Source: Mycolicibacter heraklionensis (GTDB lineage Bacteria; Actinomycetota; Actinomycetes; Mycobacteriales; Mycobacteriaceae). Taken from it: a DNA stretch of 64,000 bases. Positions 1 to 8,131 of this stretch are shown piece by piece. Positions within the stretch are counted from its first letter, which is position 1, and every line of letters begins with the position of its first letter. The stretch covers positions 4,158,880 through 4,222,879 of the forward strand of contig NZ_CP080997.1 in NCBI RefSeq assembly GCF_019645815.1, in the 5' to 3' direction. The notes beneath the pieces are model-generated. The model was not told where the DNA came from. It was given only the letters and a program-made list of their open reading frames with translations, and did no database searches. Both the position numbers and the translations under genes were made by a program.

Positions 1-2
1 GC

Positions 3-1319
3 CAGCAGGTGCAGGTGGCGTTCGAGAACATCGAGGATGTGTGGCTGCCGCTGTTTCGCCCGGTGCCGGACAGTGCGGAGACCAAGCCGCTTCCCGAGGA
101 CGAGATCGCACCCGAGGACTACGCACAGCACGTGCGCCCGATGGTGACGACCGACAAGTTCGAGGACAAGGTGGCGCTCACCGGGATCGGCATGTCCACG
201 TTGGGGCGCCGGCAGATGGTGGACCCCCTGTCGCTGACCGTGGCCGCGTGCGAGGCGGCGATCGCCGATGCAGGGCTGAGCATCGAGGACATCGACGGGC
301 TCTCCACGTATCCCGGCGCCGGCCTGCCCGGTCCCTTCGGTGAGGGCGGAGTGACCGCGCTCGAAGCGGCGTTGGGCCTCCACCCGACCTGGCACAACGG
401 CGGACTCGAGACGTTCGGGCCGAGCGGATCGGTGATCGCCGCCATGTTGGCGGTGGCCACCGGGTTGGCGCGCCATGTGCTGTGTTTCCGCACCCTGTGG
501 GAGGCCACCTACAACGAGCTGATGAAGCAGGGCAAGATCAGGCCACCCGGCGGGCGGACCACGAGCTGGCAGATGCCGTTCGGGGCCACCTCGGCCGCGC
601 ACACCCTGGCGCAGAACGCCCAACGGCACTTCCACCGCTACGGCACCACCCGCGAGACCCTGGGCTGGATTGCGCTGAATCAGCGGGCCAACGCCGCGCT
701 CAATCCGACGGCGATCTACCGGGACCCGATGAGCATGGACGACTACCTGTCCGCTCGGATGATCACCACCCCGTTCGGTCTTTACGACTGCGACGTCCCC
801 TGCGACGGTGCGGTCGCGGTGATCGTGTCGGCCGTCGATGCGGCACGCGACCTGGCCAAGCCGCCGATCCGAGTCGAGGCGGTCGGGACCCAGATCATCG
901 AGCGGATCGATTGGGACCAGAGCACGCTGACCCATGAGCCGCAGGTCCTCGGCCAGTCCGCGCACCTATGGTCGCGGACGTCGTTGCGGCCGGCCGACGT
1001 CGACGTCGCCGAGCTCTACGACGGGTTCACCTTCAACTGCCTGTCCTGGATTGAGGCACTGGGCTTTTGCGGCATCGGTGAGGCGAAGAGCTTCCTGGAC
1101 GGGGGCACCAACATCGCGCGCGACGGGGTGCTGCCGCTGAACACGCACGGCGGTCAACTCTCGCACGGTCGCACCCACGGCATGGGACTGATCCACGAGG
1201 CCGTCACCCAGTTGCGCGGCGAGGCCGGTGAACGCCAGGTCGCCGGCGCGCGAGTCGCCGTGGCGAGCAGCGGCGGCCTCACACCGAGCGGGGTCATACT
1301 GCTGCGGACAGACGCGTGA
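3..1319 (+). CDS. DUF35 (OB-fold) tail fused to thiolase-like lipid-transfer protein, 5' end outside window
   Basis: The first in-window residues (QQVQVAFENIEDVWLPLFRP) look like the end of a DUF35 zinc-ribbon/OB-fold domain. A short acidic linker follows, then a thiolase-fold domain from about residue 48 (DKFEDKVALTGIGMSTLG) to the end. The C-terminal NTHGGQLSHGRTHGMG segment is typical of the lipid-transfer/SCP2-type subfamily. In steroid side-chain degradation, Ltp2-type thiolase folds act as retro-aldolases together with a separate DUF35 protein (ChsH2); here the two parts appear to be one chain. By inference it cleaves a beta-hydroxyacyl-CoA. Its stop overlaps the next gene (GTGA). The true start is upstream of the window, and the GTG at 9 is only internal. 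The thiolase family call is secure; the aldolase role is inferred. Confidence 0.8.
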   Translation, partial: QQVQVAFENIEDVWLPLFRPVPDSAETKPLPEDEIAPEDYAQHVRPMVTTDKFEDKVALTGIGMSTLGRRQMVDPLSLTVAACEAAIADAGLSIEDIDGLSTYPGAGLPGPFGEGGVTALEAALGLHPTWHNGGLETFGPSGSVIAAMLAVATGLARHVLCFRTLWEATYNELMKQGKIRPPGGRTTSWQMPFGATSAAHTLAQNAQRHFHRYGTTRETLGWIALNQRANAALNPTAIYRDPMSMDDYLSARMITTPFGLYDCDVPCDGAVAVIVSAVDAARDLAKPPIRVEAVGTQIIERIDWDQSTLTHEPQVLGQSAHLWSRTSLRPADVDVAELYDGFTFNCLSWIEALGFCGIGEAKSFLDGGTNIARDGVLPLNTHGGQLSHGRTHGMGLIHEAVTQLRGEAGERQVAGARVAVASSGGLTPSGVILLRTDA

Positions 1320-2200
1320 AGGCCGCCACGGTTCGCCCCCGGATGGTCAGCGCCGACGGGGTGCCGATGTCGGCGCTGGTCGCCGAGGTCCCTGACCCGC
1401 ATGCCGTGGTGGTCGCGCTGCATGGCGGCGGGACCACGTCGATCTATTTCGACTGCCCCGGACAGGCCACGCTGTCGCTGTTGAGAACCGGTGCGGCGCT
1501 GGGTTACACCGTGATCGCGTTGGATCGTCCGGGCTACGGCAGTTCGGCACTGTATCCCGAGGCGATGACCGAGCCCGAGCAACGCGTCCGGCTGGCCTAC
1601 CTGGCCGTCGACCGGATCCTCGGTGACCGGGCGCGCGGCGCCGGCCTGTTCGTGCTGGGCCACTCCAACGGTTGCGAGCTGGCGGTGCGGATGGCGGCAG
1701 ATGACCGGGGCTCCGAACTGCTGGGCTTGGAGCTGGCGGGTACCGGACTGCGCTACCAGGACGCCGCGCGAGCCGCGTTGGGCTCGGCCGGGCCCGGCCA
1801 GCGGCCCGCCGGTCTGCGCGAACTGCTCTGGGAGCCCGCCGCGCTGTATCCGGAGGCGGTGCTGCGCGGGATCACCAACGCGTCCCCGGGCTCGCCCTAT
1901 GAAGCCGACATGGTTACCAGTTGGCCGCGCCGGGACTTTCCGTCGCTGGCGGGACGGGTTCGGGTTCCAGTGCGCTTCACCTTCGCCGAGCACGAGAAGG
2001 TCTGGGAGTCCGGCCCGGACGCGCAGCGCGAGATCCGCGACATCTTCACCGCCGCAGACAGTTTCACGAGCCACCAGCAGCCCGAGGCAGGCCACAATCT
2101 CAGCCTCGGCTTCAGCGCAGCGGAATATCACCGCTCGGTGCTGTCATTCGTCGACGATTGCGCGGCTGCTGTCGTCGCGCGGGATTCGGAGGTCAGCTGA
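1316..2200 (+). CDS. alpha/beta-hydrolase fold protein
   Basis: This is a 294-residue alpha/beta hydrolase. An oxyanion-type LHGGG lies near residue 35, the nucleophile elbow GHSNG near residue 115, and a C-terminal EAGHNL supplies the probable catalytic histidine. There is no signal peptide, so it is probably cytoplasmic. The GTG start overlaps the stop of the thiolase fusion (GTGA), and its own stop overlaps the next ATG (ATGA), so the three genes are translationally coupled. In this setting it could hydrolyse an ester, a lactone or a C-C bond of a ring-cleavage product. A BVMO encoded elsewhere in the island would create ester or lactone substrates, but that link is inference. Confidence 0.8.
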   Translation: MKAATVRPRMVSADGVPMSALVAEVPDPHAVVVALHGGGTTSIYFDCPGQATLSLLRTGAALGYTVIALDRPGYGSSALYPEAMTEPEQRVRLAYLAVDRILGDRARGAGLFVLGHSNGCELAVRMAADDRGSELLGLELAGTGLRYQDAARAALGSAGPGQRPAGLRELLWEPAALYPEAVLRGITNASPGSPYEADMVTSWPRRDFPSLAGRVRVPVRFTFAEHEKVWESGPDAQREIRDIFTAADSFTSHQQPEAGHNLSLGFSAAEYHRSVLSFVDDCAAAVVARDSEVS

Positions 2201-3018
2201 TGCGCGTCGGCTTCATCGGATTGGGCAGTCAAGGCGCGCCGATGGCACGCCGCATCGTCGAGGGCGGGTACGCAACGACGTTGTGGGCGCGACGAGACGG
2301 CACGCTGGAGCCCTTCTCCGACACCGAGGCCCGCGTTGCCGACTCGCCCGCGGAGCTGGCCCGCCAGAGCGACCTCGTCTGCCTCTGCGTGGTCGGTGAC
2401 GCCGACGTCGACGAAGTGGTCCGAGGGGACAACGGCGTGCTGGCCGGTCTGCAGCCCGGCGGGATCCTCGCGATTCACAGCACGGTGCATCCCGAGACCT
2501 GTCGCCGGTTGGCTCAAGACTTTGGCGAACAGCAGGTTTCGGTGATCGATGCGCCGGTGAGCGGGGGCGGTCCGGCCGCCGCGGCCGGCACGTTGCTGGT
2601 GATGGCCGGGGGCGACGCCGACGTCGTGGAGCGCTGCCGGCCGGTCTTCGAAACCTACGCCGATCCGGTGGTGCATCTGGGCGATCTGGGCTCGGGTCAA
2701 GTAACCAAGTTGCTCAACAACCTGTTGTTCACCGCCAACCTCGGGACCGCCGCCACCGCGCTGGCTCTGGGCAAGCAATTGGGCGTCGCCGCCGACCGGC
2801 TCGCCGAGGTGGTGTCACGGGGCAGTGCGAACAGCTTCGCGCTGAACAGCATCCGGGGTTCCGGCGGCACGTTGGACCGGCTGGCCGGCCTGGCGGGATC
2901 CCTGCTGCAAAAGGATGTCCGGCTGGTGTCCGACCTGGCGCAGCGGGCTGGGGCGGATCCCGGTGCGGTGCTCGATGCCGCCGACGCGGCGCTGTCGCTG
3001 ATGGACCACCCCCGATGA
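2200..3018 (+). CDS. beta-hydroxyacid dehydrogenase family NAD(P)-dependent oxidoreductase
   Basis: The 272-residue protein starts directly with a Rossmann fold (GFIGLGSQGAPMA). It has the substrate-binding segment APVSGGG near residue 118 and the catalytic-lysine signature SGQVTKLLNN near residue 166, as in 3-hydroxyisobutyrate and tartronate semialdehyde dehydrogenases. It should oxidise a beta-hydroxy acid or reduce the matching semialdehyde; the substrate is unknown. The ATG overlaps the preceding stop (ATGA), which makes it third in the thiolase-hydrolase-dehydrogenase operon. An earlier in-frame start inside the hydrolase gene is rejected because it would precede the nucleotide-binding strand. 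Confidence 0.85.
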   Translation: MRVGFIGLGSQGAPMARRIVEGGYATTLWARRDGTLEPFSDTEARVADSPAELARQSDLVCLCVVGDADVDEVVRGDNGVLAGLQPGGILAIHSTVHPETCRRLAQDFGEQQVSVIDAPVSGGGPAAAAGTLLVMAGGDADVVERCRPVFETYADPVVHLGDLGSGQVTKLLNNLLFTANLGTAATALALGKQLGVAADRLAEVVSRGSANSFALNSIRGSGGTLDRLAGLAGSLLQKDVRLVSDLAQRAGADPGAVLDAADAALSLMDHPR

Positions 3019-3131
3019 CACCGGTCTGCGGTGCCCCCTTCCGACGAGCTGCCGTTTGTCTTACAGTTGCCGTTATAGTCCATCGTCCCAGCGTCGGCTT
3101 CACCTACCGCCCGGCGCCCTGAGGAGGCTCG

Positions 3132-4334
3132 ATGACCAAGGCTGAGCTCGTCTTTGACCCGTTCTCCGAGGAGTATTACGACAATCCGTTCGACATCTAT
3201 CGGCGAATGCGCGAGGAAGCGCCGCTGTATTACAACGCCGACGAGGATTTCTACGCCCTGACCCGCCACGAGGATGTGGCGGCGGCGTTCAAGGACTTCG
3301 AGACTTACTCGTCGGCGCGCGGCTGTGACCTTGCCATGGTGCGTTCCGGTGATGCGCCGCAGAAGATGATCATCTTCATGGACCCGCCCGATCACCGGCA
3401 CATGCGAAGCCTGCTCAACAAGGCCTTCACCCCGCGCGCGATCCAGGCCCAGCGCGACACCGTCATCGAGCAGGTCGATCGGTTCTTGGGCGCCGTCGAC
3501 CCCGACGGTTTCGACGTGGTGCAGGACTTCTCCGGGCCGTTCCCGGTGGAGGTCATCACTCGGATGGCCGGGGTACCCGACGAGTACCGCCAGCAGGTAC
3601 GGCACTGGATCGACACCTCGCTGCACCGCGAACCGGGGCAGATCGAGACCAGCGAGGCCGGCATGCAGGCCACCATCGAGACCGCGACCTACTACTACGG
3701 ACTGATCCAGGAACGGCGCGCCGACCCGCAAGACGACATGATCAGCAGGCTGATCGCCGCCGAAATGCCCGGCGAAGACGGCCAGATGCGGCGTCTCGAC
3801 GATATCGAGATCACCGGATTCGCCTCGCTGCTCGGGGCCGCCGGCGCGGAAACCGTCACCAAGCTGGTCGGCAACGCCGCGGTGATCTTCGCCCGCCAGC
3901 CCGACCAGTGGCAGAAGCTGCTGGATGATCGCAGCAAGGTTCCCGCAGCCGTCGAGGAACTGCTGCGCTACGAGGGCCCGGTGCAGTACAACGTCCGCTA
4001 CACCCTCAAAGAGGCACATGTCTCCGGCGGTACCATCCCCGCGGGCAAACCGGTGTTTCTGATCGGCGCCGCGGCCAACCGGGACCCGGAAGCGTTCACC
4101 GATCCCGACACCTTCGACATCGACCGGGATCAGACGCAGGCGCAGCACCTGGGCCTGGGGTATGGGATTCACAGCTGCCTGGGAGCGGCGCTGGCCCGGA
4201 TGGAAAGTGTGATCGCCTTGGAGCGACTGTTGGACTTCATGCCTCGGTATGAGGTGGATTGGTCTGGCCTGCAACGAGTTCACATGCAGAACGTCTCCGG
4301 ATGGAAGAACGTTCCGGTCCGCGTGTTGCGATAG
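3132..4334 (+). CDS. cytochrome P450 (first of two)
   Basis: This 400-residue soluble bacterial P450 has its heme-thiolate cysteine at about residue 349 in GYGIHSCLGAALAR. The I-helix oxygen-activation segment reads GAAGAETVTKL, so the acidic and hydroxyl positions are E and T. The ExxR motif is in EELLRYEGPV. A strong Shine-Dalgarno sequence (GAGGAGG) lies before the ATG, and a possible -10 (TATAGT) lies at 3074-3079. The ferredoxin gene follows after 8 nt and is the obvious electron donor. The substrate is not deducible. The family resembles actinobacterial CYPs that act on hydrophobic cyclic or fatty substrates. Confidence 0.93.
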   Translation: MTKAELVFDPFSEEYYDNPFDIYRRMREEAPLYYNADEDFYALTRHEDVAAAFKDFETYSSARGCDLAMVRSGDAPQKMIIFMDPPDHRHMRSLLNKAFTPRAIQAQRDTVIEQVDRFLGAVDPDGFDVVQDFSGPFPVEVITRMAGVPDEYRQQVRHWIDTSLHREPGQIETSEAGMQATIETATYYYGLIQERRADPQDDMISRLIAAEMPGEDGQMRRLDDIEITGFASLLGAAGAETVTKLVGNAAVIFARQPDQWQKLLDDRSKVPAAVEELLRYEGPVQYNVRYTLKEAHVSGGTIPAGKPVFLIGAAANRDPEAFTDPDTFDIDRDQTQAQHLGLGYGIHSCLGAALARMESVIALERLLDFMPRYEVDWSGLQRVHMQNVSGWKNVPVRVLR

Positions 4335-4342
4335 GAGTGTCG

Positions 4343-4585
4343 ATGTCGCGGCGACAAGTGGTGGTCGATTACGGACTGTGCGAAGCCAATGCGATCTGCA
4401 TGGGCATCAACGCCGACGTGTTCCACGTCGACGACGACGACAACCTCTTCATTCTCAAGCCCGACATCACGCCGGAGACCGAACGCGACGTCATCGAGGC
4501 GGTCCGCCGCTGCCCACGTCAAGCGCTGGCGGTCGTCGAGGTCGAGGTCGACGCCGAGGATTCAGCGCCCTCGCCGCGAGTGTGA
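4343..4585 (+). CDS. 3Fe-4S-type ferredoxin with Asn at the variable position
   Basis: This 80-residue ferredoxin sits directly behind the P450. It has the mycobacterial pattern CXX?XXC...CP, with C13, C19 and C57-P and the variable residue N16. In classical 4Fe-4S ferredoxins the position is Cys; in P450-linked mycobacterial ferredoxins it is often His or another residue. The ATG at 4343 is chosen because AGGAG lies 6 nt upstream and the protein then begins just before the first beta-strand. It should pass electrons to the P450 encoded by the preceding gene. The stop codon lies inside the palindromic element at 4577-4634. Confidence 0.9.
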   Translation: MSRRQVVVDYGLCEANAICMGINADVFHVDDDDNLFILKPDITPETERDVIEAVRRCPRQALAVVEVEVDAEDSAPSPRV

Positions 4586-4634
4586 ATCTGGCGACGCGAC
4601 ACGCCGGTGTCACGTCGTCACATTCACACTGGGC
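4577..4634. terminator. long imperfect palindrome between convergent genes (copy A)
   Basis: The outer arms AGTGTGAAT (4579-4587) and ATTCACACT (4622-4630) match exactly. Inside them CGACG and GACAC pair with CGTCG and GTGTC around a GCCG loop, giving a stem with few mismatches. It lies between the ferredoxin and the DUF1330 gene, which converge, so it can serve both strands as a terminator. A related sequence occurs at 13828-13885, where genes also converge. Confidence 0.7.
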
Positions 4635-4664
4635 ACGAGTTTCGCGCCGCGTAGCGGGCCCGGA

Positions 4665-4970
4665 TCAGGAGCGCGCCGGGAAACCCGACAGGATGACCGC
4701 GTTGCACTCGGCCGCGGCCTGCCGCAGCTTCGCGGCCTCCTGGTAGCCCTCGGAGCGATACCAGGCACGGGCTGCGTCCACGGATTCGAATTCCAGGACG
4801 ACGGTTTGGTTTCCGTGCCAGTCGCCTTCCAGCACCTCATGCTGGGTCTCGACGGCCAGGATCGTGGCGTTGCCCATCGTCGGCCCCGCCGCCTTGCCGT
4901 AGGCGACCATGCCCGCCGGATCCTTGATGGCCTCGGTCAGGATGACATATCCCTTGGGCGCATTGGCCAT
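4665..4970 (-). CDS. DUF1330 family protein
   Basis: This is a 101-residue ferredoxin-like-fold protein. It contains the DUF1330 features GYVILTEAIKDPAGMVAYGKAA, a central ILAVETQHEVLEGDW strand and VLEFESVDAARAWYRSEGYQ. The function of the family is unknown, although members resemble small dimeric alpha-beta barrel proteins that bind or isomerise small metabolites. The ATG overlaps the ferredoxin stop by one base (TAATG) and AGGAG lies just upstream. It is therefore the last gene of the P450-ferredoxin-DUF1330 operon, under the palindrome at 6504-6520. Confidence 0.85.
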   Translation of the reverse strand: MANAPKGYVILTEAIKDPAGMVAYGKAAGPTMGNATILAVETQHEVLEGDWHGNQTVVLEFESVDAARAWYRSEGYQEAAKLRQAAAECNAVILSGFPARS

Positions 4971-5185
4971 TAGCTCTCCTCCGTGGATGAATCGTCGGTG
5001 ACGTCGTCGATGGCGTGTTCCGGGCACTGCTTGATGGCGTCGCGAACCGCGTCTTCGAACTGCTCCGGCACGTCGCCTGCGGCGGCCTCGGAGTATCCGT
5101 CGTCGTTGATGGCGAACACCTCGGGGCAGATCGTGGTGCAGATGCCGTGTCCGGCACAGCGATCCGGGTCGACCCAGGCCTTCAT
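4970..5185 (-). CDS. 3Fe-4S-type ferredoxin with His at the variable position
   Basis: This 71-residue ferredoxin has CXX?XXC...CP with C10, H13, C16 and C54-P, plus an extra C20 in TTICPEVF. The histidine at the variable cluster position is a known variant of mycobacterial P450 redox partners. The tail is acidic (DDVTDDSSTEES). Its ATG overlaps the stop of the upstream P450 (ATGA), so it is the natural partner of that P450. It differs from the other ferredoxin in this window, which has Asn at the same position. Confidence 0.92.
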   Translation of the reverse strand: MKAWVDPDRCAGHGICTTICPEVFAINDDGYSEAAAGDVPEQFEDAVRDAIKQCPEHAIDDVTDDSSTEES

Positions 5186-6477
5186 CGCGCTTCCCGCTTG
5201 ACCGGGGTGAATTCCAGGTTCAGTTGGATCAGTCCCCGCAGGATGTAGGTCGGAATGTAGTGGTACTGCCGCGCGCCGGCGGGGCCGTGCAGCTCGTCAG
5301 AGATCCTGATGTCGGTGGTGCGGTCCAGCAGGCGCTCGATCGCGATCCGGGTTTCGGCGCGGGCCAGCGGCGCACCGGCACAGCTGTGGATGCCACGCCC
5401 GAAGGTGATGTGCTGACGGGCATTCGAGCGCGCGGGGTCGAAGGTGTCCGGGTCGGTGAACCGGCGCGGATCCCGGTTCGCCCCGGCCGCGAGCACCATC
5501 AGCGTGGTGCCGGCCGGGACATGTACGCCGCCGATCTCGGCGTCCACCCGGGAGAGCCGGAAGTCACCCTTGACCGGACTCTCGAAGCGCAGCACCTCTT
5601 CGATGAAGTTCGGGATCAGGCTGCGGTCGCCGCGAAGGCGCTGCTGGATGTCGGGCCGCTCCCCGATGATCTTCAACGCGGAGCCGAGCAGTCGCACGGT
5701 GGTTTCCTGGCCGGCCGAGTAGACGTTGGCGGCCACCTTAGCCACGTCCATCGGGTCCGGGATGGAACCGTCGGGGAACGTCGCCTCCGCCATACCGGTC
5801 AGCACGTCGTCGCGCGGTGCGCTGCGACGATCGGCGATGTAGCCGGCGAAGGTGGCGTAGAGGAACTCCAACGGACTGTGCGCCAGCGCCTTGGCGTCCG
5901 TGCTGCCGATCCCGCCGCCGACGTTGCGGTGCATGTTCTTGACGAAGTCGTCACGGTCTTCGTCGGGAACGCCCAGCAGGTCGGCGATGACCAGCAGGGT
6001 GAACGGCGCGGCGAATCCGCTGATGAATTCCCCGGCGCCGGGCGCGAGGTAGTCATCGAGTACCGCATCGGCCAGCTCCCACATGGCGTCCTCGTTCTCC
6101 TTGAGGCGCTTGGGGGTGAGCAGTCGCATCAGCAACGCGCGGTGGTTGGTGTGCGTCGGCGGGTCCAGGGTCGGCAACTGGTCACTGAACGGCAGTTCAT
6201 CGCGGTGCTTGTCGATCAGGCTGGCAACGGTCTCACCGCCGAGGTCGCCGTTGAGTGGCACTGGGAAGCCGGGGAACGGGCCGGTCACCGCGATACACGA
6301 GGAGAAGACGTCGGCGTTGCCGGCCACCGCGCACGCCTCCTCCCAGCCGGTCACCATCATCACATCGTGGTGCGGCTCGCGGGTGACCGGCGAGCGCTCC
6401 CGCAGCGCACGCAGATACGGGTAGGGGTCGCCGACCACCGACTGGTCGGTGAAGAAGTCGATCGTGTCTGGATCCAT
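5182..6477 (-). CDS. cytochrome P450 (second of two)
   Basis: This P450 has 431 residues, with the heme-ligand cysteine at about residue 366 in FGRGIHSCAGAPLAR. The I-helix reads SAGQETTVRLLG and the ExxR motif is in EEVLRFESPV. It is longer than, and clearly different from, the P450 at 3132, so the two are not recent duplicates. The ATG is preceded by a purine-rich GAGAGGGAG. A perfect 17-nt palindrome lies 27-43 nt upstream. It is followed by its ferredoxin in an ATGA overlap. Hydroxylation of a hydrophobic substrate is expected; the substrate is unknown. Confidence 0.93.
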   Translation of the reverse strand: MDPDTIDFFTDQSVVGDPYPYLRALRERSPVTREPHHDVMMVTGWEEACAVAGNADVFSSCIAVTGPFPGFPVPLNGDLGGETVASLIDKHRDELPFSDQLPTLDPPTHTNHRALLMRLLTPKRLKENEDAMWELADAVLDDYLAPGAGEFISGFAAPFTLLVIADLLGVPDEDRDDFVKNMHRNVGGGIGSTDAKALAHSPLEFLYATFAGYIADRRSAPRDDVLTGMAEATFPDGSIPDPMDVAKVAANVYSAGQETTVRLLGSALKIIGERPDIQQRLRGDRSLIPNFIEEVLRFESPVKGDFRLSRVDAEIGGVHVPAGTTLMVLAAGANRDPRRFTDPDTFDPARSNARQHITFGRGIHSCAGAPLARAETRIAIERLLDRTTDIRISDELHGPAGARQYHYIPTYILRGLIQLNLEFTPVKREAR

Positions 6478-6503
6478 CGAGCTGTTCCGCTCCCTCTCAC
6501 AAC

Positions 6504-6520
6504 CGAGAATGCCATTCTCG
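6504..6520. promoter_or_regulatory. palindromic operator, copy 1
   Basis: The sequence is C-GAGAAT-GCC-ATTCTC-G, a perfect inverted repeat with a 3-nt centre. It lies 27 nt before the ATG of the minus-strand P450-ferredoxin-DUF1330 operon. The same 6-3-6 palindrome recurs at 8099, 15169 and 27419. Confidence 0.75.
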
Positions 6521-6583
6521 CAACCGGTGATCAGACTTCCATACGCCGCCGGTGCCCGTCAACAGTGTTGGGGCTGCGCCGAC

Positions 6584-7870
6584 TCAGCTGTTGGACCGCG
6601 CGGCATCCATCAACGCGTTGGTCTGCCGGTCCCCATCCTTGTGGTGGCTGAGCGCACGGATCGAGACGTCGTGGCCCTCGGCAGCCTTCCGCAAGGCGCC
6701 GACGGTGGCCTGCTCACGGGTGATGTGGGCGAACGGGTCGAACGAGTACCAGCGCATGGCGTTGCGGTGGGTCATCTTGTGGATGTCGTCATCGGAGACG
6801 TCGTTGGCGGTCAGCACGTCCCACAACTCTTCGGGCGCGCCCGGCCACATCGAGTCACTGTGCGGGTAGTCGGCTTCCCAGGCGATGTTGTCGATGCCGA
6901 TGAGGTGGCGCAGTTGCACACCCACCGGATCGGAGATGAAACAGGTCAGGAAGTGCTCCCGGAACACCTCGGAGGGCACCTTCCCGCCGAAGTCCTGGCC
7001 CGTCCAGGTCGAATGCATCTCGTAGGTTCGGTCGGCCCGCTCCAGGAAGTACGGGATCCACCCGGTACCACCCTCGGACAGGGCGACCTTGAGGTCCGGG
7101 TATTCCTTGATCGGCCTGGACCACAACAGATCCGCGGCGGCCTGCACGATGTTCATCGGCTGCAGGGTGATCATCACGTCCATGGGCGCATCGGGAGCGG
7201 TGATGGCCAGCTTCCCAGACGACCCGATGTGCACGTTCATCACCGTGTCGGTGTCGCACAGCGCCTGCCACAGCGGGTTCCAGTACGCGTCGTGGAAACT
7301 CGGGTAGCCCATGGCCGCCGGGTTCTCGGTGAACGTCAGGGCGTGCACACCTTTCTTGGACACCCGCCGCACCTCGTCGGCGCACTTCTCGGCATCCCAG
7401 ATCACCGGTATCGCCATCGGGATGAAGCGCCCGGGATACGCCCCGCACCATTCGTCGATGTGCCAGTCGTTGTAGGCCTGCACCAGTGCCACCGAGAATT
7501 CCGGATCCTCGGTCGCGAACAGTCGGCCGGCGAAGCCGGGGAACGACGGGAAGCAGATCGAGCCGAGAATGCCGCCGGCATTCATGTCCTTGACCCGTTC
7601 GTCGACGTTGTAGCAACCGGGCCGGATCTCGTCGAGGCCCTGCGGCTCCAGCCCGTACTCCTCTTTGGGCCGGCCTGCGACCGCGTTGAGCGCGACGTTG
7701 GGGATCACTACGTCGCGGAACTGCCAGGAGTCGGAGCCATCGGGGTTGTGCACCAACCGCGGCGCGTCGTCGAGGTACTTACGGGGCAGGTGGTTGGCGA
7801 ACATGTCCGGCGGTTCCACGGTGTGGTCGTCGACGCTGATCAGAATCATGTCGTCTTTGTTCACGGCCAT
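6584..7870 (-). CDS. amidohydrolase family 2 (PF04909-type) metal-dependent hydrolase/decarboxylase
   Basis: This is a 428-residue TIM-barrel protein. The N-terminal SVDDHTVEPPDMF holds the D-x-H-type metal motif used by the ACMS-decarboxylase/amidohydrolase-2 family. A central NVHIGSSG and the C-terminal ADYPHSDSMWPG supply further conserved metal or catalytic residues. Family members decarboxylate or hydrolyse carboxylated ring-derived intermediates. It is transcribed alone on the minus strand, between the two palindromes at 6504 and 8099. The leader holds a degenerate copy of the palindrome (7928-7942). The exact reaction is unknown. Confidence 0.85.
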   Translation of the reverse strand: MAVNKDDMILISVDDHTVEPPDMFANHLPRKYLDDAPRLVHNPDGSDSWQFRDVVIPNVALNAVAGRPKEEYGLEPQGLDEIRPGCYNVDERVKDMNAGGILGSICFPSFPGFAGRLFATEDPEFSVALVQAYNDWHIDEWCGAYPGRFIPMAIPVIWDAEKCADEVRRVSKKGVHALTFTENPAAMGYPSFHDAYWNPLWQALCDTDTVMNVHIGSSGKLAITAPDAPMDVMITLQPMNIVQAAADLLWSRPIKEYPDLKVALSEGGTGWIPYFLERADRTYEMHSTWTGQDFGGKVPSEVFREHFLTCFISDPVGVQLRHLIGIDNIAWEADYPHSDSMWPGAPEELWDVLTANDVSDDDIHKMTHRNAMRWYSFDPFAHITREQATVGALRKAAEGHDVSIRALSHHKDGDRQTNALMDAARSNS

Positions 7871-7927
7871 CCTCCGTTCCGGGCGCGGCAGCGGCGCCGG
7901 TCCCCTGACGCTTCTGACGTCTCCACT

Positions 7928-7942
7928 GAAAACTATCTTCCC
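7928..7942. promoter_or_regulatory. degenerate copy of the island palindrome
   Basis: GAAAAC-TAT-CTTCCC matches the GAGAAT-N3-ATTCTC pattern at 8 of 12 arm positions and lies 58 nt upstream of the amidohydrolase ATG. An intact half-site GAGAAT follows at 7950-7955. This is weaker evidence than the four perfect copies. Confidence 0.3.
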
Positions 7943-8056
7943 GTTTTCGGAGAATCAACCTTCGCGCAGGCTCAATAGGTTGCGGAACCCGCTCCCGTAC
8001 CGGCCGCGCCCAGGGCCCTTCCACCCACTCCTCCTACCTGCACAAACGGCGAAGTG

Positions 8057-8094
8057 TTGACCAATCGAGCCAAACATGGAAATCTGTTGGTCAA
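8057..8094. promoter_or_regulatory. 8-bp inverted repeat with 22-nt spacer upstream of the CMD-Rieske operon
   Basis: TTGACCAA (8057-8064) and TTGGTCAA (8087-8094) are exact reverse complements. They lie just upstream of the GAGAAT palindrome at 8099. Their centres are about 30 bp apart, close to three helical turns, which would allow a dimer or tetramer to bind one face of the DNA. Confidence 0.4.
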
Positions 8095-8098
8095 ATAT

Positions 8099-8113
8099 GA
8101 GAATGTGATTCTC
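8099..8113. promoter_or_regulatory. palindromic operator, copy 2
   Basis: GAGAAT-GTG-ATTCTC is a perfect inverted repeat. It ends 18 nt before the ATG of the CMD-family gene and sits directly before its Shine-Dalgarno sequence, so a bound repressor would block the start of the long plus-strand operon that runs to 13822. Confidence 0.75.
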
Positions 8114-8131
8114 GCTTGCGAGGAGGAACCG

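Noticed and set aside
2697..4283. Long open frame on the minus strand opposite the dehydrogenase and P450 genes
   Set aside because: It is antisense to genes with clear motifs and has no domain; high GC makes such open shadows common. The same holds for long frames opposite P450 (5224-6651) and hrpA (41573-43369, 43430-45199).
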